From NCBI GenBank assembly GCA_028706255.1, contig JAQWBS010000003.1, positions 1 to 64,000 of the forward strand: DNA of 64,000 bases, in the 5' to 3' direction. The translations under genes were made by a program, and so were the position numbers. The notes under the pieces were generated by a model. That model searched no databases, was not told the DNA's origin, and worked only from the letters and a program-made list of their open reading frames with translations. The DNA is from Alphaproteobacteria bacterium (lineage in GTDB: Bacteria; Pseudomonadota; Alphaproteobacteria; RF32; CAG-239). Shown one piece after another: positions 15,045 through 23,018 of this stretch; positions within the stretch are counted from its first letter, which is position 1, and each line of letters begins with the position of its first letter.

Positions 15045-16302
15045 CCCTCAAAAAACCACTTACAAGATAAAAGATTTAGCTGTATCTAATAAACAGAATT
15101 TTAATTTTCGCGGAATTGATCATATCAATTATGTTGATACAAGCTCAATTATAGAAAATACAATAAACTGCACTCAAAGATTAAACTGTAATTCGGATAT
15201 AATTCCTAGTAGAGCAAAAAAAGCAGTTGGGAAGAATACAATAATCTACTCTGCTGTTCGCCCAAATCTCAAACATTATGGCCTTATAAAAAAGCCGTTG
15301 AAAAATATGGTTGTTTCAACGGGATTTATCACTCTTGATTTGATGAAAGAAATTGATCCAGCCTATTTTTACTACAATTTAACTCAGCAAAAATATACGG
15401 ATTTTCTACACACCGTTGCCATAAATAATGCTTCAGCTTATCCTGCTATAAATCCAAGCGATCTAGAAAATCTTGAAATTGATATTTTTGATAGCCTACA
15501 AACCCAAAAAGACATTGGGAACTTCCTTTCCGCGCTAGACGATAAGATAGAACTAAATAATAAAATAAATTCCGAATTTGAGGCGATGGCGCGGGCGTTG
15601 TATGATTATTGGTTTGTTCAGTTTGATTTTCCCGACGGAAAAGGACGACCGTATAAATCCGCCGGTGGTGCGATGGTTTATTCCGACATTCTAAAACGCG
15701 ATATTCCAGCGGGGTGGGAAGTGAAAACGTTGGCGGAAAATAACCTTGCTAAAATACTGAAGCCGGGGATTACAAAGTTTGATGGCGAAAAGACTTATCT
15801 TGCCACCGCTTGCATTGAAAATGACAGAATAACCGACTGCTCAAACAAAATAACTTTTGACAACCGCGAGGGACGGGCAAATATGCAGCCAATCGCCAAC
15901 TCTGTTTGGTTTGCTAAAATGAAAAACACAAAAAAAGTTTTGTATTTCGGTGATTATTCAAGTGAACGAATAGCAGGATTGATAATTTCAACTGGAATGC
16001 TTGGTTTGCAATGCCAAAACTATGCACTAGAATATATTTGGAATCTCATCAACAACGATGTTTTTGAAGTACTAAAAAACAAGTTATCCCACGGAGCAAC
16101 GCAGGAAGGCGTTAATAACGATGATTTGGCGTTTATACCTGTTGTTGTGCCGTCGCAAGAAATTTTAGAACAATACTCCGCACTGGTAAAGCCGATTTAC
16201 CAACAGAAATATTTAAACGAGCGGGAAGCAGAACATCTTGCCACACTTCGTGATTTTTTGTTGCCAATGTTGATGAACGGACAAGTCTGTGTTGCGAATT
16301 AA
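15037..16302 (+). CDS. hsdS: Type I specificity subunit, full length (expressed copy)
   Basis: A 421-residue HsdS with two target-recognition domains (residues about 1-165 and 205-390) separated by the conserved helix ELNNKINSEFEAMARALYDYW and closed by LRDFLLPMLMNGQV. A 105-base stretch (15547-15651) is a direct repeat of 14877-14981 in fragment 1, with about 14 differences. At 15645-15660 the 16 bases ACGACCGTATAAATCC recur inverted at 16902-16917, so the second domain can be exchanged with the convergent silent copy. Confidence 0.9.
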   Translation: MPNPQKTTYKIKDLAVSNKQNFNFRGIDHINYVDTSSIIENTINCTQRLNCNSDIIPSRAKKAVGKNTIIYSAVRPNLKHYGLIKKPLKNMVVSTGFITLDLMKEIDPAYFYYNLTQQKYTDFLHTVAINNASAYPAINPSDLENLEIDIFDSLQTQKDIGNFLSALDDKIELNNKINSEFEAMARALYDYWFVQFDFPDGKGRPYKSAGGAMVYSDILKRDIPAGWEVKTLAENNLAKILKPGITKFDGEKTYLATACIENDRITDCSNKITFDNREGRANMQPIANSVWFAKMKNTKKVLYFGDYSSERIAGLIISTGMLGLQCQNYALEYIWNLINNDVFEVLKNKLSHGATQEGVNNDDLAFIPVVVPSQEILEQYSALVKPIYQQKYLNEREAEHLATLRDFLLPMLMNGQVCVAN

Positions 16303-16917
16303 CCAGCTGAAACCTGCCCATTCATAAGCATAGGAAGCAAGAAATCCCGTAGTTTTGCAAGCTGTGCATTTTCTTGTATGTTTTTTGCGATTATGTCTCT
16401 AAATGCTAGAATATGATTGAAATTTCCAATAACCTCTTGAGAATATGCAACATGATAATCAAGTAATTCATCTGCGCTAACAACAGGCATCTTTGTTCCC
16501 TTGGAACTTGTTATTGCGTGGTCAAATATACTTTCACTAGTTAGTGTTAAAGCAATAAAATTCCAATCTGTATAACAAAGCGGAGAAAATGAATGTATTG
16601 TGCCAGCAACCAAGCCATCAAATGGCGCAAATCCAGACTTTTTCAGATATGGACGAATTGAGCCAAACAGCAAGCTAAATTTTTGCATTTCAAACATATT
16701 TGTTTCAAATGCGTTCCCATCATTACTTCGATTTAGGCACATTGTGCCGCCTGGCATAACTGAAAGGTCAATCAGCCTTTTATTTCTGTTTGGTTCTGTT
16801 TTTTTCTTGTTTGATTTAACCAACGCCCTAAGTTTTTTCACATCCCATCTTTCAGGAATTTCGCGGCCGAGGGTTTTGTTGAAAATCATTTTGCCGCCGC
16901 TGGATTTATACGGTCGT
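15645..16917. repeat. Exact 16-bp inverted repeats bounding an invertible hsdS segment
   Basis: ACGACCGTATAAATCC at 15645-15660 and its reverse complement at 16902-16917 are identical. Inverting the 1.27-kb segment between them would join the first half of the full-length hsdS in frame to the second recognition domain now lying silent on the minus strand. The invertase gene begins 55 bases outside the right repeat. Confidence 0.8.
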
Positions 16918-16961
16918 TTATTTTCGTCGTATATTGCCCTTTGAAATAAAACAAAAAACAA
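16299..16961 (-). CDS. hsdS: Silent hsdS cassette (second-half recognition domain)
   Basis: A 220-residue frame carrying only the second half of an HsdS: linker NKRPYKSSGGKM, a recognition domain unlike those in the other copies, and the C-terminal LRDFLLPMLMNGQV. Homology starts at the inverted repeat near 16917; the first residues (FFVLFQRAIYD) are just open sequence without a ribosome site. It is convergent with the full-length hsdS, the stops overlapping by four bases. It is best read as a storage cassette expressed only after inversion. Confidence 0.85.
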   Translation of the reverse strand: MFFVLFQRAIYDENKRPYKSSGGKMIFNKTLGREIPERWDVKKLRALVKSNKKKTEPNRNKRLIDLSVMPGGTMCLNRSNDGNAFETNMFEMQKFSLLFGSIRPYLKKSGFAPFDGLVAGTIHSFSPLCYTDWNFIALTLTSESIFDHAITSSKGTKMPVVSADELLDYHVAYSQEVIGNFNHILAFRDIIAKNIQENAQLAKLRDFLLPMLMNGQVSAG

Positions 16962-16971
16962 AGGAGCAAAA

Positions 16972-17598
16972 ATGATTTATGGCTATATACGGGTCAGCAC
17001 TTCAACGCAGACTATTGAAAACCAACGTTTTGAAATAGAACAGTTCGTCGCTGGTCACGGGATTGTGATAGATGAATGGATTGAAGAAACTATCAGTTCA
17101 AGGCAAGAGTTGAAAAAACGAAAATTAGGAAAATTGATTAAAAAGATTAAAAAAGATGATATGTTGATTGCAAGCGAGCTTTCGCGAATAGGACGTGATT
17201 TATTACAGATTATGGGGATTCTTAATCATTGTATGGGCATTGGTGCAAATATTTGGACAATCAAGGATAATTATCGTCTTGACGCCGGTATACAGGGAAA
17301 AATTCTCGCATTTGCATTTGGATTAACAGCAGAGCTTGAACGAAACCTTATATCACAACGCACAAAAGAAGCGCTGGCAGCACGGCGAGCAGCTGGTCAA
17401 ATTCTTGGGCGGCCATTCGGTAGTAAAAGCTCATATCTTAAATTGACAGGAAAGGAAAAAATTGTGCAAAAAATGTTATCACGCGGAGAAAGCAAAACGG
17501 CAATTGCCAAAAAATTGCACGTTAATCGCGAAACATTAACATCATTTATAACCAGAAAAAATATCAAGGTTGCGTGTGTTGATTCCAGCATCATATAG
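16972..17598 (+). CDS. Serine recombinase, DNA invertase (Mpi/Hin group)
   Basis: A 208-residue resolvase/invertase. The nucleophile is Ser9 in YGYIRVSTSTQT. The ELSRIGRDLLQIM segment, LAFAFGLTAELERNLISQRTKEAL, the ILGRPFGSKS linker and a C-terminal HTH (KTAIAKKLHVNRETLTSFI) follow in the usual order. It resembles the Mpi-type master invertases best known from Bacteroidetes, which hints at cross-phylum transfer. It starts 10 bases from the silent hsdS cassette, divergently, and most likely inverts the adjacent hsdS segment. Confidence 0.92.
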   Translation: MIYGYIRVSTSTQTIENQRFEIEQFVAGHGIVIDEWIEETISSRQELKKRKLGKLIKKIKKDDMLIASELSRIGRDLLQIMGILNHCMGIGANIWTIKDNYRLDAGIQGKILAFAFGLTAELERNLISQRTKEALAARRAAGQILGRPFGSKSSYLKLTGKEKIVQKMLSRGESKTAIAKKLHVNRETLTSFITRKNIKVACVDSSII

Positions 17599-17657
17599 AA
17601 CTTTTGGCTAATATCCGCGATGTATTAAGAACTTTTTATTGCAATTTACGTTTTTGA

Positions 17658-17667
17658 ATTCTAGAAT
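17658..17667. promoter_or_regulatory. Palindrome upstream of the early-region gene
   Basis: ATTCTAGAAT is a perfect 10-bp palindrome 46 bases before ATG 17714. This 115-base gap separates the restriction cluster from the phage early region, and an operator would fit here. No clear -35/-10 pair is seen. Confidence 0.35.
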
Positions 17668-17713
17668 AGCGAGAGCGAATCAACACTATACAACTATGAG
17701 TTGAGAGGTGTCC

Positions 17714-18490
17714 ATGGAAACTAAGAACAAGATAGATATCGCAAAAGACTACCTAACACTTGACGAAGTTGCTGCCGAATGCGGCGTGCCACTCGAACAT
17801 TTACGATACTTCGGCGAGGAAGGTAATCTCACTATATGCCTTCGCAAGATTCCCGTCAAGGTCGCGATAGAGAATCTGTTAAATACAAAGCCTTATGCGG
17901 AAAACCCTAAAAAGCAAAAAGAGATATTACAAATGCTCGATGAACCGCAGGCATTGCACTCTACGGATATTTACCGAATTTTCGCAAATCGCGATGGTAA
18001 GACCGAGATTACGCGTTTAAAAACGCTTCCGGTTATGAACCTTGTTAATGTGAGCGCGCCGCCGCTTTCCGTGGGATTTGATGACCTTGTGATAACGCGG
18101 GCAGAAAAAGAACGGTTCGCCCATACCTATATCAGAAAATCCGACAGCACTCAAAATCCATTGATTATTGTATCCCCGGATTTCCGCAATTTCATATTGT
18201 ATAACCAAGAATACTTTTTTGGCGAGAAACAGGCGCGGATAATTAAATATCTTTATGAGCGCTATACCGAGGGCAATCCTTGGGTACATAGTAAAAAACT
18301 GCTGGATATTGCAAATGCGCATAGCTGGCGGCTTCATAACTTATTCAATCATAGTAAAAACTGGCGCAACGTTATTCGTGCCGGTAAAAGCGGCTATTAT
18401 ATGTTTAATCTGCCAAGCGACAAGGCCGTGCCAAACAAAAAAGATGAAGACACCGGGCCAGATTTGTTTGATTACGCAAGCAGTAAATAA
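17714..18490 (+). CDS. Phage early protein, possible regulator, unknown
   Basis: I do not recognise this 258-residue protein. The N-terminus (DYLTLDEVAAECGVPLEHLRYF) looks like a short HTH. The C-terminal third (EKQARIIKYLYERYTEGNPWVHSKKLLDIA, then a basic NLFNHSKNWRNVIRAGKSGYYMF) looks like a winged helix. Two DNA-binding ends fit a phage regulator. ATG 17714 has a GAGAGG site; a GTG lies two codons upstream. It heads the early region and is followed by a terminator. No standard CI-type repressor is found in the prophage, so this could be a candidate. Confidence 0.5.
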   Translation: METKNKIDIAKDYLTLDEVAAECGVPLEHLRYFGEEGNLTICLRKIPVKVAIENLLNTKPYAENPKKQKEILQMLDEPQALHSTDIYRIFANRDGKTEITRLKTLPVMNLVNVSAPPLSVGFDDLVITRAEKERFAHTYIRKSDSTQNPLIIVSPDFRNFILYNQEYFFGEKQARIIKYLYERYTEGNPWVHSKKLLDIANAHSWRLHNLFNHSKNWRNVIRAGKSGYYMFNLPSDKAVPNKKDEDTGPDLFDYASSK

Positions 18491-18525
18491 TCCTTCATAA
18501 TTTCTCTCTATTTTTTAAGCGATTC

Positions 18526-18552
18526 GGGCGCATTGTTTTTGCGCCCTTTTTT
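18526..18552 (+). terminator. Intrinsic terminator after the first early gene
   Basis: Stem GGGCGCA (18526-18532) with TGCGCCC (18540-18546) and a T-run. The next 210 bases to 18762 hold no gene I can support; an early promoter must lie there. Confidence 0.8.
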
Positions 18553-18762
18553 GTTGCGCCACACTGCCGCCTTACTCACCCTGTTTTACGCCTTACCTTT
18601 GCCACTCCGAATATCACATAAAATGATATTTCTCTTTGATATTAGCGGGTTTGGAGAGATTTCAATCTCCATACACCAAGCATAATCCATCCGCGTCTTT
18701 TTAATGAAAGCAGCTTCGTATGCTCAAAACAGGTTTAACAGGAAACAAACGGAGCAAATGCG

Positions 18763-19020
18763 ATGGATAACAATAAAATACCACCAAGAGAAGAAATGCT
18801 GACGGAAAAAGAGCTTGCTAAGTTATGGGGAATTGGGGTCAGCACATTACAACATTGGCGTTGCGCCACCGGCGGCAATCTCGGCCCACAGTTTTACAAA
18901 ATCGGTTTTCGTGTTTTTTATCACAAGGACGATATTGCAAACTATGCCCGCGCACGGCTTTTCAAAAGCACAAGCGAACGAGTACAAGCCGAAGGAGTGG
19001 ACGATGGGAAGCAAAAATAA
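18763..19020 (+). CDS. Helix-turn-helix DNA-binding protein
   Basis: An 85-residue HTH_17/AlpA-type protein: MLTEKELAKLWGIGVSTLQHWR, then GPQFYKIGFRVFYHKDDIANYAR, the wing and second helix. It differs from the excisionase-like protein at 7069 and may control the early operon. The start has a GGAGC site. Its 3' end overlaps the next gene by 17 bases, so translation is coupled. Confidence 0.8.
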   Translation: MDNNKIPPREEMLTEKELAKLWGIGVSTLQHWRCATGGNLGPQFYKIGFRVFYHKDDIANYARARLFKSTSERVQAEGVDDGKQK

Positions 19021-19429
19021 TATTGCCCTCTGTCCAACCTGCGGGCAGAAAATTGTTGATTATAAACATAATATCAACAAGACGCTTGTATCCTGCCTTT
19101 GGCATTTGTATTGCGCCGGCGGCCGCGCCCGCTTAGATACGATGAAGCTGGATAACACGCAATTCACGAATTTTCAAAAGCTACGATATTTCCACCTTGT
19201 TGTATCAACCGGCCAGCATAGTGAATGGCAAATAACCAAAGAAGGAACGGAGTTTTTACAAGGTCGCCGTCGCATACCAAAATTTGTCATAACCCGCAAT
19301 GCGCTGGTTAAGCAGGTAAGTGATGAAACTGTGTTCGTTCAAGACGTTAAAGAATGTGTGGCGTTCAAGGTGGAGTGGCAGGAACAAGCCGCCCAGCCAA
19401 CGCTGTTCGACAAAGGAGATGGCAAATGA
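19004..19429 (+). CDS. Phage early protein with Cys motif, unknown
   Basis: A 141-residue protein of unknown function. It begins with a CPTCGQK knuckle (residues about 8-14) and has a later SCLWHLYC segment, so it may bind one zinc ion. The middle (FHLVVSTGQHSEWQITKEGTEFLQGRR) resembles a winged-helix hairpin. I chose ATG 19004 with its AAGGAG site over a longer reading from 18815 that runs through the previous gene. It ends in an ATGA overlap with the next gene. Confidence 0.55.
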   Translation: MGSKNNIALCPTCGQKIVDYKHNINKTLVSCLWHLYCAGGRARLDTMKLDNTQFTNFQKLRYFHLVVSTGQHSEWQITKEGTEFLQGRRRIPKFVITRNALVKQVSDETVFVQDVKECVAFKVEWQEQAAQPTLFDKGDGK

Positions 19430-20004
19430 AAATCTTGATAGACCCTATGCTTGCCGTCCTTGCGCGGGATTTGCCAACCGAAGATAAGGCCGAATTGTTG
19501 ATGTGCATACTGGAATATCCGACCCGCGATTGCGAACTTGGGCTTTGGAAATATATGAAAAAGCAGATAGATATTGACGCGCAAAAATATCGTGAAAAAT
19601 GCGAACGCATTGCCGCCAGCCGTCAAAAGAAATCAGATTTGAAATCAACACTGAAATCAGAGATGGAATCAGACTTGTTTTCGGCGGTAAGTAAAGAAGA
19701 AAGTAAAAATAACATATATAAAGAAAATGGTAATAGTAATGAAAGTGTAAGAGGTAATGCTGGCGGCAGTGTTGAGAACCCTGTTGATAACTTCTTTATA
19801 TCGCCGGACTTTTCCATAGATGACCTTTGCGTGCGGCTTCCAAAACTTTCCGCATACCTTGCAACTTATCTGCCAGCCGTTGTTGAACGAGCGCAAAAAA
19901 CATTGATTAAAAAACGTCAAGGTCAATGGCTAACACTGGCGGAAATCCTTGATTGGATACAGCAGGAAAGTGTCTTTTACAAACAAAATCATGGGGGCGT
20001 ATAA
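19426..20004 (+). CDS. Phage replication-type protein (DUF6291-like)
   Basis: A 192-residue protein. The first 70 residues (LPTEDKAELLMCILEYPTRD, then IDIDAQKYREKCERIAASRQKK) resemble the short N-terminal module of phage replication-initiation or primosome proteins. A low-complexity Ser/Asn/Lys linker and a helical C-terminus follow. The call rests on pattern resemblance only. ATG 19426 overlaps the previous stop (ATGA), and its own stop overlaps the next start (TAATG), so the early genes form a tightly coupled operon. Confidence 0.45.
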   Translation: MKILIDPMLAVLARDLPTEDKAELLMCILEYPTRDCELGLWKYMKKQIDIDAQKYREKCERIAASRQKKSDLKSTLKSEMESDLFSAVSKEESKNNIYKENGNSNESVRGNAGGSVENPVDNFFISPDFSIDDLCVRLPKLSAYLATYLPAVVERAQKTLIKKRQGQWLTLAEILDWIQQESVFYKQNHGGV

Positions 20005-20414
20005 TGAACATATCAAATATCATTTGGTCACCGGAACTGGTGCAGGAATGGCTTGAAATCGCCGCTAAGGTTGAACGTGTCTTGCCGCCGGTTGGCCCGA
20101 AGATGGCACAGGCGCGTTTAATGGTCGTGCGGGATTGGCTCAACCTGCTTTGGGATGAGCTGGATGAAGACGAAAAGTGTAAAGAACCGCGCTTTTATCC
20201 TACAAATGAACAGATAACACAATGGGAAATTGTTGTGTTGCGGTGGTTTCCCCTACTGGCCGATGGACGGGATAAGAGAATCCTATGGTGGCGCGCTTGT
20301 GGTATGGGCTGGGCAAGGATTGCTTCGAGGCTCCACTTTGAACGGCATACTGGAATGCGACGGCATAAACAAGCTTTGGAAGAACTGGTGCGCAAGCTAA
20401 ACGCTGGCTTGTGA
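20004..20414 (+). CDS. DUF6362-like phage protein
   Basis: A 136-residue protein with a Trp-rich C-terminal region: VVLRWFPLLADGRDKRILWWRACGMGWARIASRL, then RHTGMRRHKQALEELVRKL. This is the HTH-like pattern of the DUF6362 family, found in alphaproteobacterial phages just before the packaging genes. A DNA-binding role is likely from the basic helix pair, but the function is unknown. It is translationally coupled to the gene before it. Confidence 0.6.
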   Translation: MNISNIIWSPELVQEWLEIAAKVERVLPPVGPKMAQARLMVVRDWLNLLWDELDEDEKCKEPRFYPTNEQITQWEIVVLRWFPLLADGRDKRILWWRACGMGWARIASRLHFERHTGMRRHKQALEELVRKLNAGL

Positions 20415-20557
20415 TACAAAAGGATACGAAGCCTTACAAAGCGGCAAGGATTATTGGGATTTGCGGCGAAAAACGGCGAGATACACCACAAAATCAGATG
20501 TTCCATTTTCCAAAAGAATATGCCAAGATTTGGATATAATTGGGAACGCATACTATG

Positions 20558-20586
20558 AAAGCCGCAGAACACCTGCGGTTTTTTCT
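20558..20586 (+). terminator. Intrinsic terminator or attenuator before the late region
   Basis: Stem GCCGCAG (20561-20567) with CTGCGGT (20573-20579), extended by A-T pairs and followed by TTTTTT. It ends the early operon and lies 15 bases before the next start, so it may act as an antitermination target. Confidence 0.75.
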
Positions 20587-20600
20587 TTTGGAACAAACAC

Positions 20601-21155
20601 ATGGCAATCATAAACCTATCTTTGGAAGGCGCGGATAACACGCGCTTGCTTACACTATGCGAGAAGGATATTCGTTTCGTTGCCGCCAAAAGCCTGACGC
20701 AAACGGCGCAGGAAGTGCAAGCTGCCGTCCGAGAGCATATCCGCGAAGCCTTTGTGCTTCGTCGTCCAAACTTTGAAAAATCCATCAAGGTGCGCCCCGC
20801 AACCAAGCAAATCTTGGAAGCCACCGTCTATACGATGGCAGGCTTTGCGGCCTTGCAACAAACCGGCGGCAAGCAAATGGCAAAAGCTGGACGACTGGCG
20901 GTGCCGCAATATAACGACCTTAAACAAGTCAAAGTCGGCCGCAAAAGCAACACCGCCGGCTCGTTCTTGCTAAAACTTAAAAGAGGTGGCCACGCTATCG
21001 CCAGCCGTGCGAGTGGAGAGTTTCGTATTCTGTATTACCTCAAACACCTTGCCTATACACCCAAGCGGCTCAATATGCTTGAAATCGGCGAGGAATTATC
21101 CGCGCGCCGCTTTCCACTTATCTTCCGCGATAATATCCGTACTATCCCCTCATAA
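20601..21155 (+). CDS. Phage protein, possibly virion-associated
   Basis: A 184-residue, basic protein without a signal peptide. The stretch RFVAAKSLTQTAQEVQAAVREHIREAF and the later FEKSIKVRPATK resemble tail-completion (HK97 gp10-like) proteins, which trim the head-tail joint. Its position, upstream of the packaging genes rather than after the capsid, does not fit that role well. I therefore leave the function open. Confidence 0.4.
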   Translation: MAIINLSLEGADNTRLLTLCEKDIRFVAAKSLTQTAQEVQAAVREHIREAFVLRRPNFEKSIKVRPATKQILEATVYTMAGFAALQQTGGKQMAKAGRLAVPQYNDLKQVKVGRKSNTAGSFLLKLKRGGHAIASRASGEFRILYYLKHLAYTPKRLNMLEIGEELSARRFPLIFRDNIRTIPS

Positions 21156-21184
21156 AAACAAGGTACTTTTGACACATAAAACGA

Positions 21185-21331
21185 TCGGGGGTAAAGGCGA
21201 CCCCGACGCGAAACGAGTATCTTGAATAAAAAACAGGCCGCCAGCCGCCACTATACAAAAAAGTCAAGTATTCTGCCGATTTTAGTGGCGGCTCGTTCAT
21301 TTAGGCAGCCACCTTGAGTGGCGGCCGCCAC
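21185..21331. other. Palindrome-rich region before the methylase/terminase genes
   Basis: Within 150 bases there is a TCGGGG/CCCCGA hairpin (21185-21206), an 11-bp perfect stem AGCCGCCACTA/TAGTGGCGGCT (21243-21253 with 21283-21293), and a 14-bp perfect palindrome GTGGCGGCCGCCAC (21318-21331). The octamer GTGGCGGC thus occurs four times, two in each direction. No gene fits. It may be an operator array, an attenuator, or a packaging-start (cos/pac) site ahead of the terminase. Confidence 0.5.
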
Positions 21332-21358
21332 CCCACCATGCAAAAAAAGGAAACAAAA

Positions 21359-22708
21359 ATGACAGACATCATCATGCCTGCCGGCATACCTCTTTGGAAA
21401 ACGGACGATTTAGTGCCGTATGCGTTTAACCCCCGCACGCATAGCGAGGAACAAATAGAGCAACTAACAGCCAGTATGCGCGAGTTTGGATTTACTAACC
21501 CAATCTTGATTGATAAGGAAACCAAAGAAATCATCGCCGGCCACGGCCGATTGATGGCCGCCAAGCGCCTTGGATTGGCGCAAGTGCCAGTTGTCGCGTT
21601 GGAACACCTAAACGAAGCACAGCGCCGGAAATTGATTATCGCCGACAACCAGCTTGCCTTAAATGCCGGTTGGGATATGGAATTGTTGGCAACGGAAATT
21701 GCCGCGCTAACCGAAATGGGCGAAGACCTTGATGTACTTGGCTTTAATGATGAGTTTTTAGATGAAGTCCTAAAAACACCTATCGGCGGCGAGCCTGATA
21801 AAAACGCACAAAGAAAATTGGGCAGTTTGACCGATAGGTTCGGTGTACCGCCGTTTTCTATTTTGGAAGTCCGTAAAGGATATTGGCAAGACCGCAAGCG
21901 TCTTTGGAAAAACCTAATCGGCGAAAACGGCGAAACCCGCAAAGGAACACTCTTTGCCGAAAATACTTTTATTGCAGAGCTTGGCACGGTCAGCATTCTT
22001 GACCCCGTGCTTTGCGAAGTGGTGTTGTCTTGGTTTGGTATGCCCACCGGTACAAAATCAAAGTGTTTTGACCCATTCGCCGGCGATACCAGTTTTGGCT
22101 TTGTTGCCGCGACAAAAGGTTGCGAATTTACAGGCATAGAGTTGCGACCGGAGCAAGTTGCCGTTAACCAAGAACGTTGCAAGGAAATGGCCGCACGCTA
22201 TATTTGCGATGATGGGCAAAATGTAGCAAAGCATATTGACGCAAACAGTCAAGACTTTCTGTTTTCTTGCCCGCCATATTTTGATTTAGAAGTTTATTCC
22301 GACCGCCCCGACGACGCAAGCAACCAGCCGTCTTATGCCGAGTTTTTCAAAATCTTGGATAAAGCATTTTCGGACGCTTGCAAATGTTTGAAAAATAATC
22401 GTTTTGCGACAATCGTTGTGTCAAACATACGCGATAAGAAAAACGGCCACTATCGCAATTTTGTGGATGATATAATCCGCCTTTTCCAAAGGAATGGGCT
22501 GGCTTTTTATAATGACATTATTTTGGTGGATAGTCTTGGTTCTGCCCCGCGCCGTGCAGCACATAATATGGCCAGTCGCAAGGTCGTGAAAGTCCACCAA
22601 AATGTTTTGGTCTTTTATAAAGGCGATGTCAGCAAAATCAAAGAAAACTATCCCGATGATGAGGTATTCGTGGACAACTTTGCTGAGGATGACGATGATA
22701 ACAGCTAA
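21359..22708 (+). CDS. ParB-like nuclease domain fused to DNA methyltransferase
   Basis: A 449-residue phage modification protein. Residues about 8-105 are a ParB/sulfiredoxin domain (NPRTHSEEQIEQL, IIAGHGRLMAAKRLG). Residues about 225-430 are a methyltransferase with SAM motif DPFAGDTSFGF and catalytic motif SCPPYFDLEVYS, the PPY form of N4/N6 aminomethylases. Such fusions protect phage DNA or regulate packaging. I chose ATG 21359 with an AAAGGAA site. It overlaps the next gene by 14 bases and lies just upstream of the terminase. Confidence 0.88.
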   Translation: MTDIIMPAGIPLWKTDDLVPYAFNPRTHSEEQIEQLTASMREFGFTNPILIDKETKEIIAGHGRLMAAKRLGLAQVPVVALEHLNEAQRRKLIIADNQLALNAGWDMELLATEIAALTEMGEDLDVLGFNDEFLDEVLKTPIGGEPDKNAQRKLGSLTDRFGVPPFSILEVRKGYWQDRKRLWKNLIGENGETRKGTLFAENTFIAELGTVSILDPVLCEVVLSWFGMPTGTKSKCFDPFAGDTSFGFVAATKGCEFTGIELRPEQVAVNQERCKEMAARYICDDGQNVAKHIDANSQDFLFSCPPYFDLEVYSDRPDDASNQPSYAEFFKILDKAFSDACKCLKNNRFATIVVSNIRDKKNGHYRNFVDDIIRLFQRNGLAFYNDIILVDSLGSAPRRAAHNMASRKVVKVHQNVLVFYKGDVSKIKENYPDDEVFVDNFAEDDDDNS

Positions 22709-23018
22709 GCATAAAATTCTTTCATACTATGGGTGTGAAACTTGCGATTGCACGAATGCCCAGTTTGAAAATGCCGTCCGCAAAACCGGCGCAAAAATCT
22801 TGCAGACTATTTCGCATAAGTTTAAGCCACAGGGTTTATCTATTTTAACCCTGCTGGCCGAAAGCCATGCAAGTTTGCATACATATCCGGAGTATGATTT
22901 TTGCTATTTGGATATTTTCACTTGTGGCAATATGAATGTTGCCGCTTTTGATAAAGAAATGCGCCGGTTGCTTCGTCCAATCCATGTATCGGAGAAAACA
23001 ATCAATCGGAGTGTCTAA
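22695..23018 (+). CDS. Small AdoMet decarboxylase-like (SpeD) protein
   Basis: A 107-residue protein with the core of a class 1 SpeD proenzyme: LLAESHASLHTYPEY followed by CYLDIFTCGNMN. The Ser in ESH is the residue that becomes the pyruvoyl cofactor after self-cleavage, and the downstream Cys of FTCG is the usual catalytic one. SpeD normally makes decarboxylated AdoMet for spermidine, though some homologues have been reported to decarboxylate arginine or ornithine instead. It overlaps the methylase stop by 14 bases and TerS by one base, so it belongs to the packaging operon, an odd place for polyamine metabolism. Confidence 0.8.
   Translation: MITAKHKILSYYGCETCDCTNAQFENAVRKTGAKILQTISHKFKPQGLSILTLLAESHASLHTYPEYDFCYLDIFTCGNMNVAAFDKEMRRLLRPIHVSEKTINRSV

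Noticed and set aside
18815-19003. Longer N-terminus of the gene starting at 19004
   Set aside because: It runs through the HTH gene in another frame, and a clear AAGGAG site supports ATG 19004.
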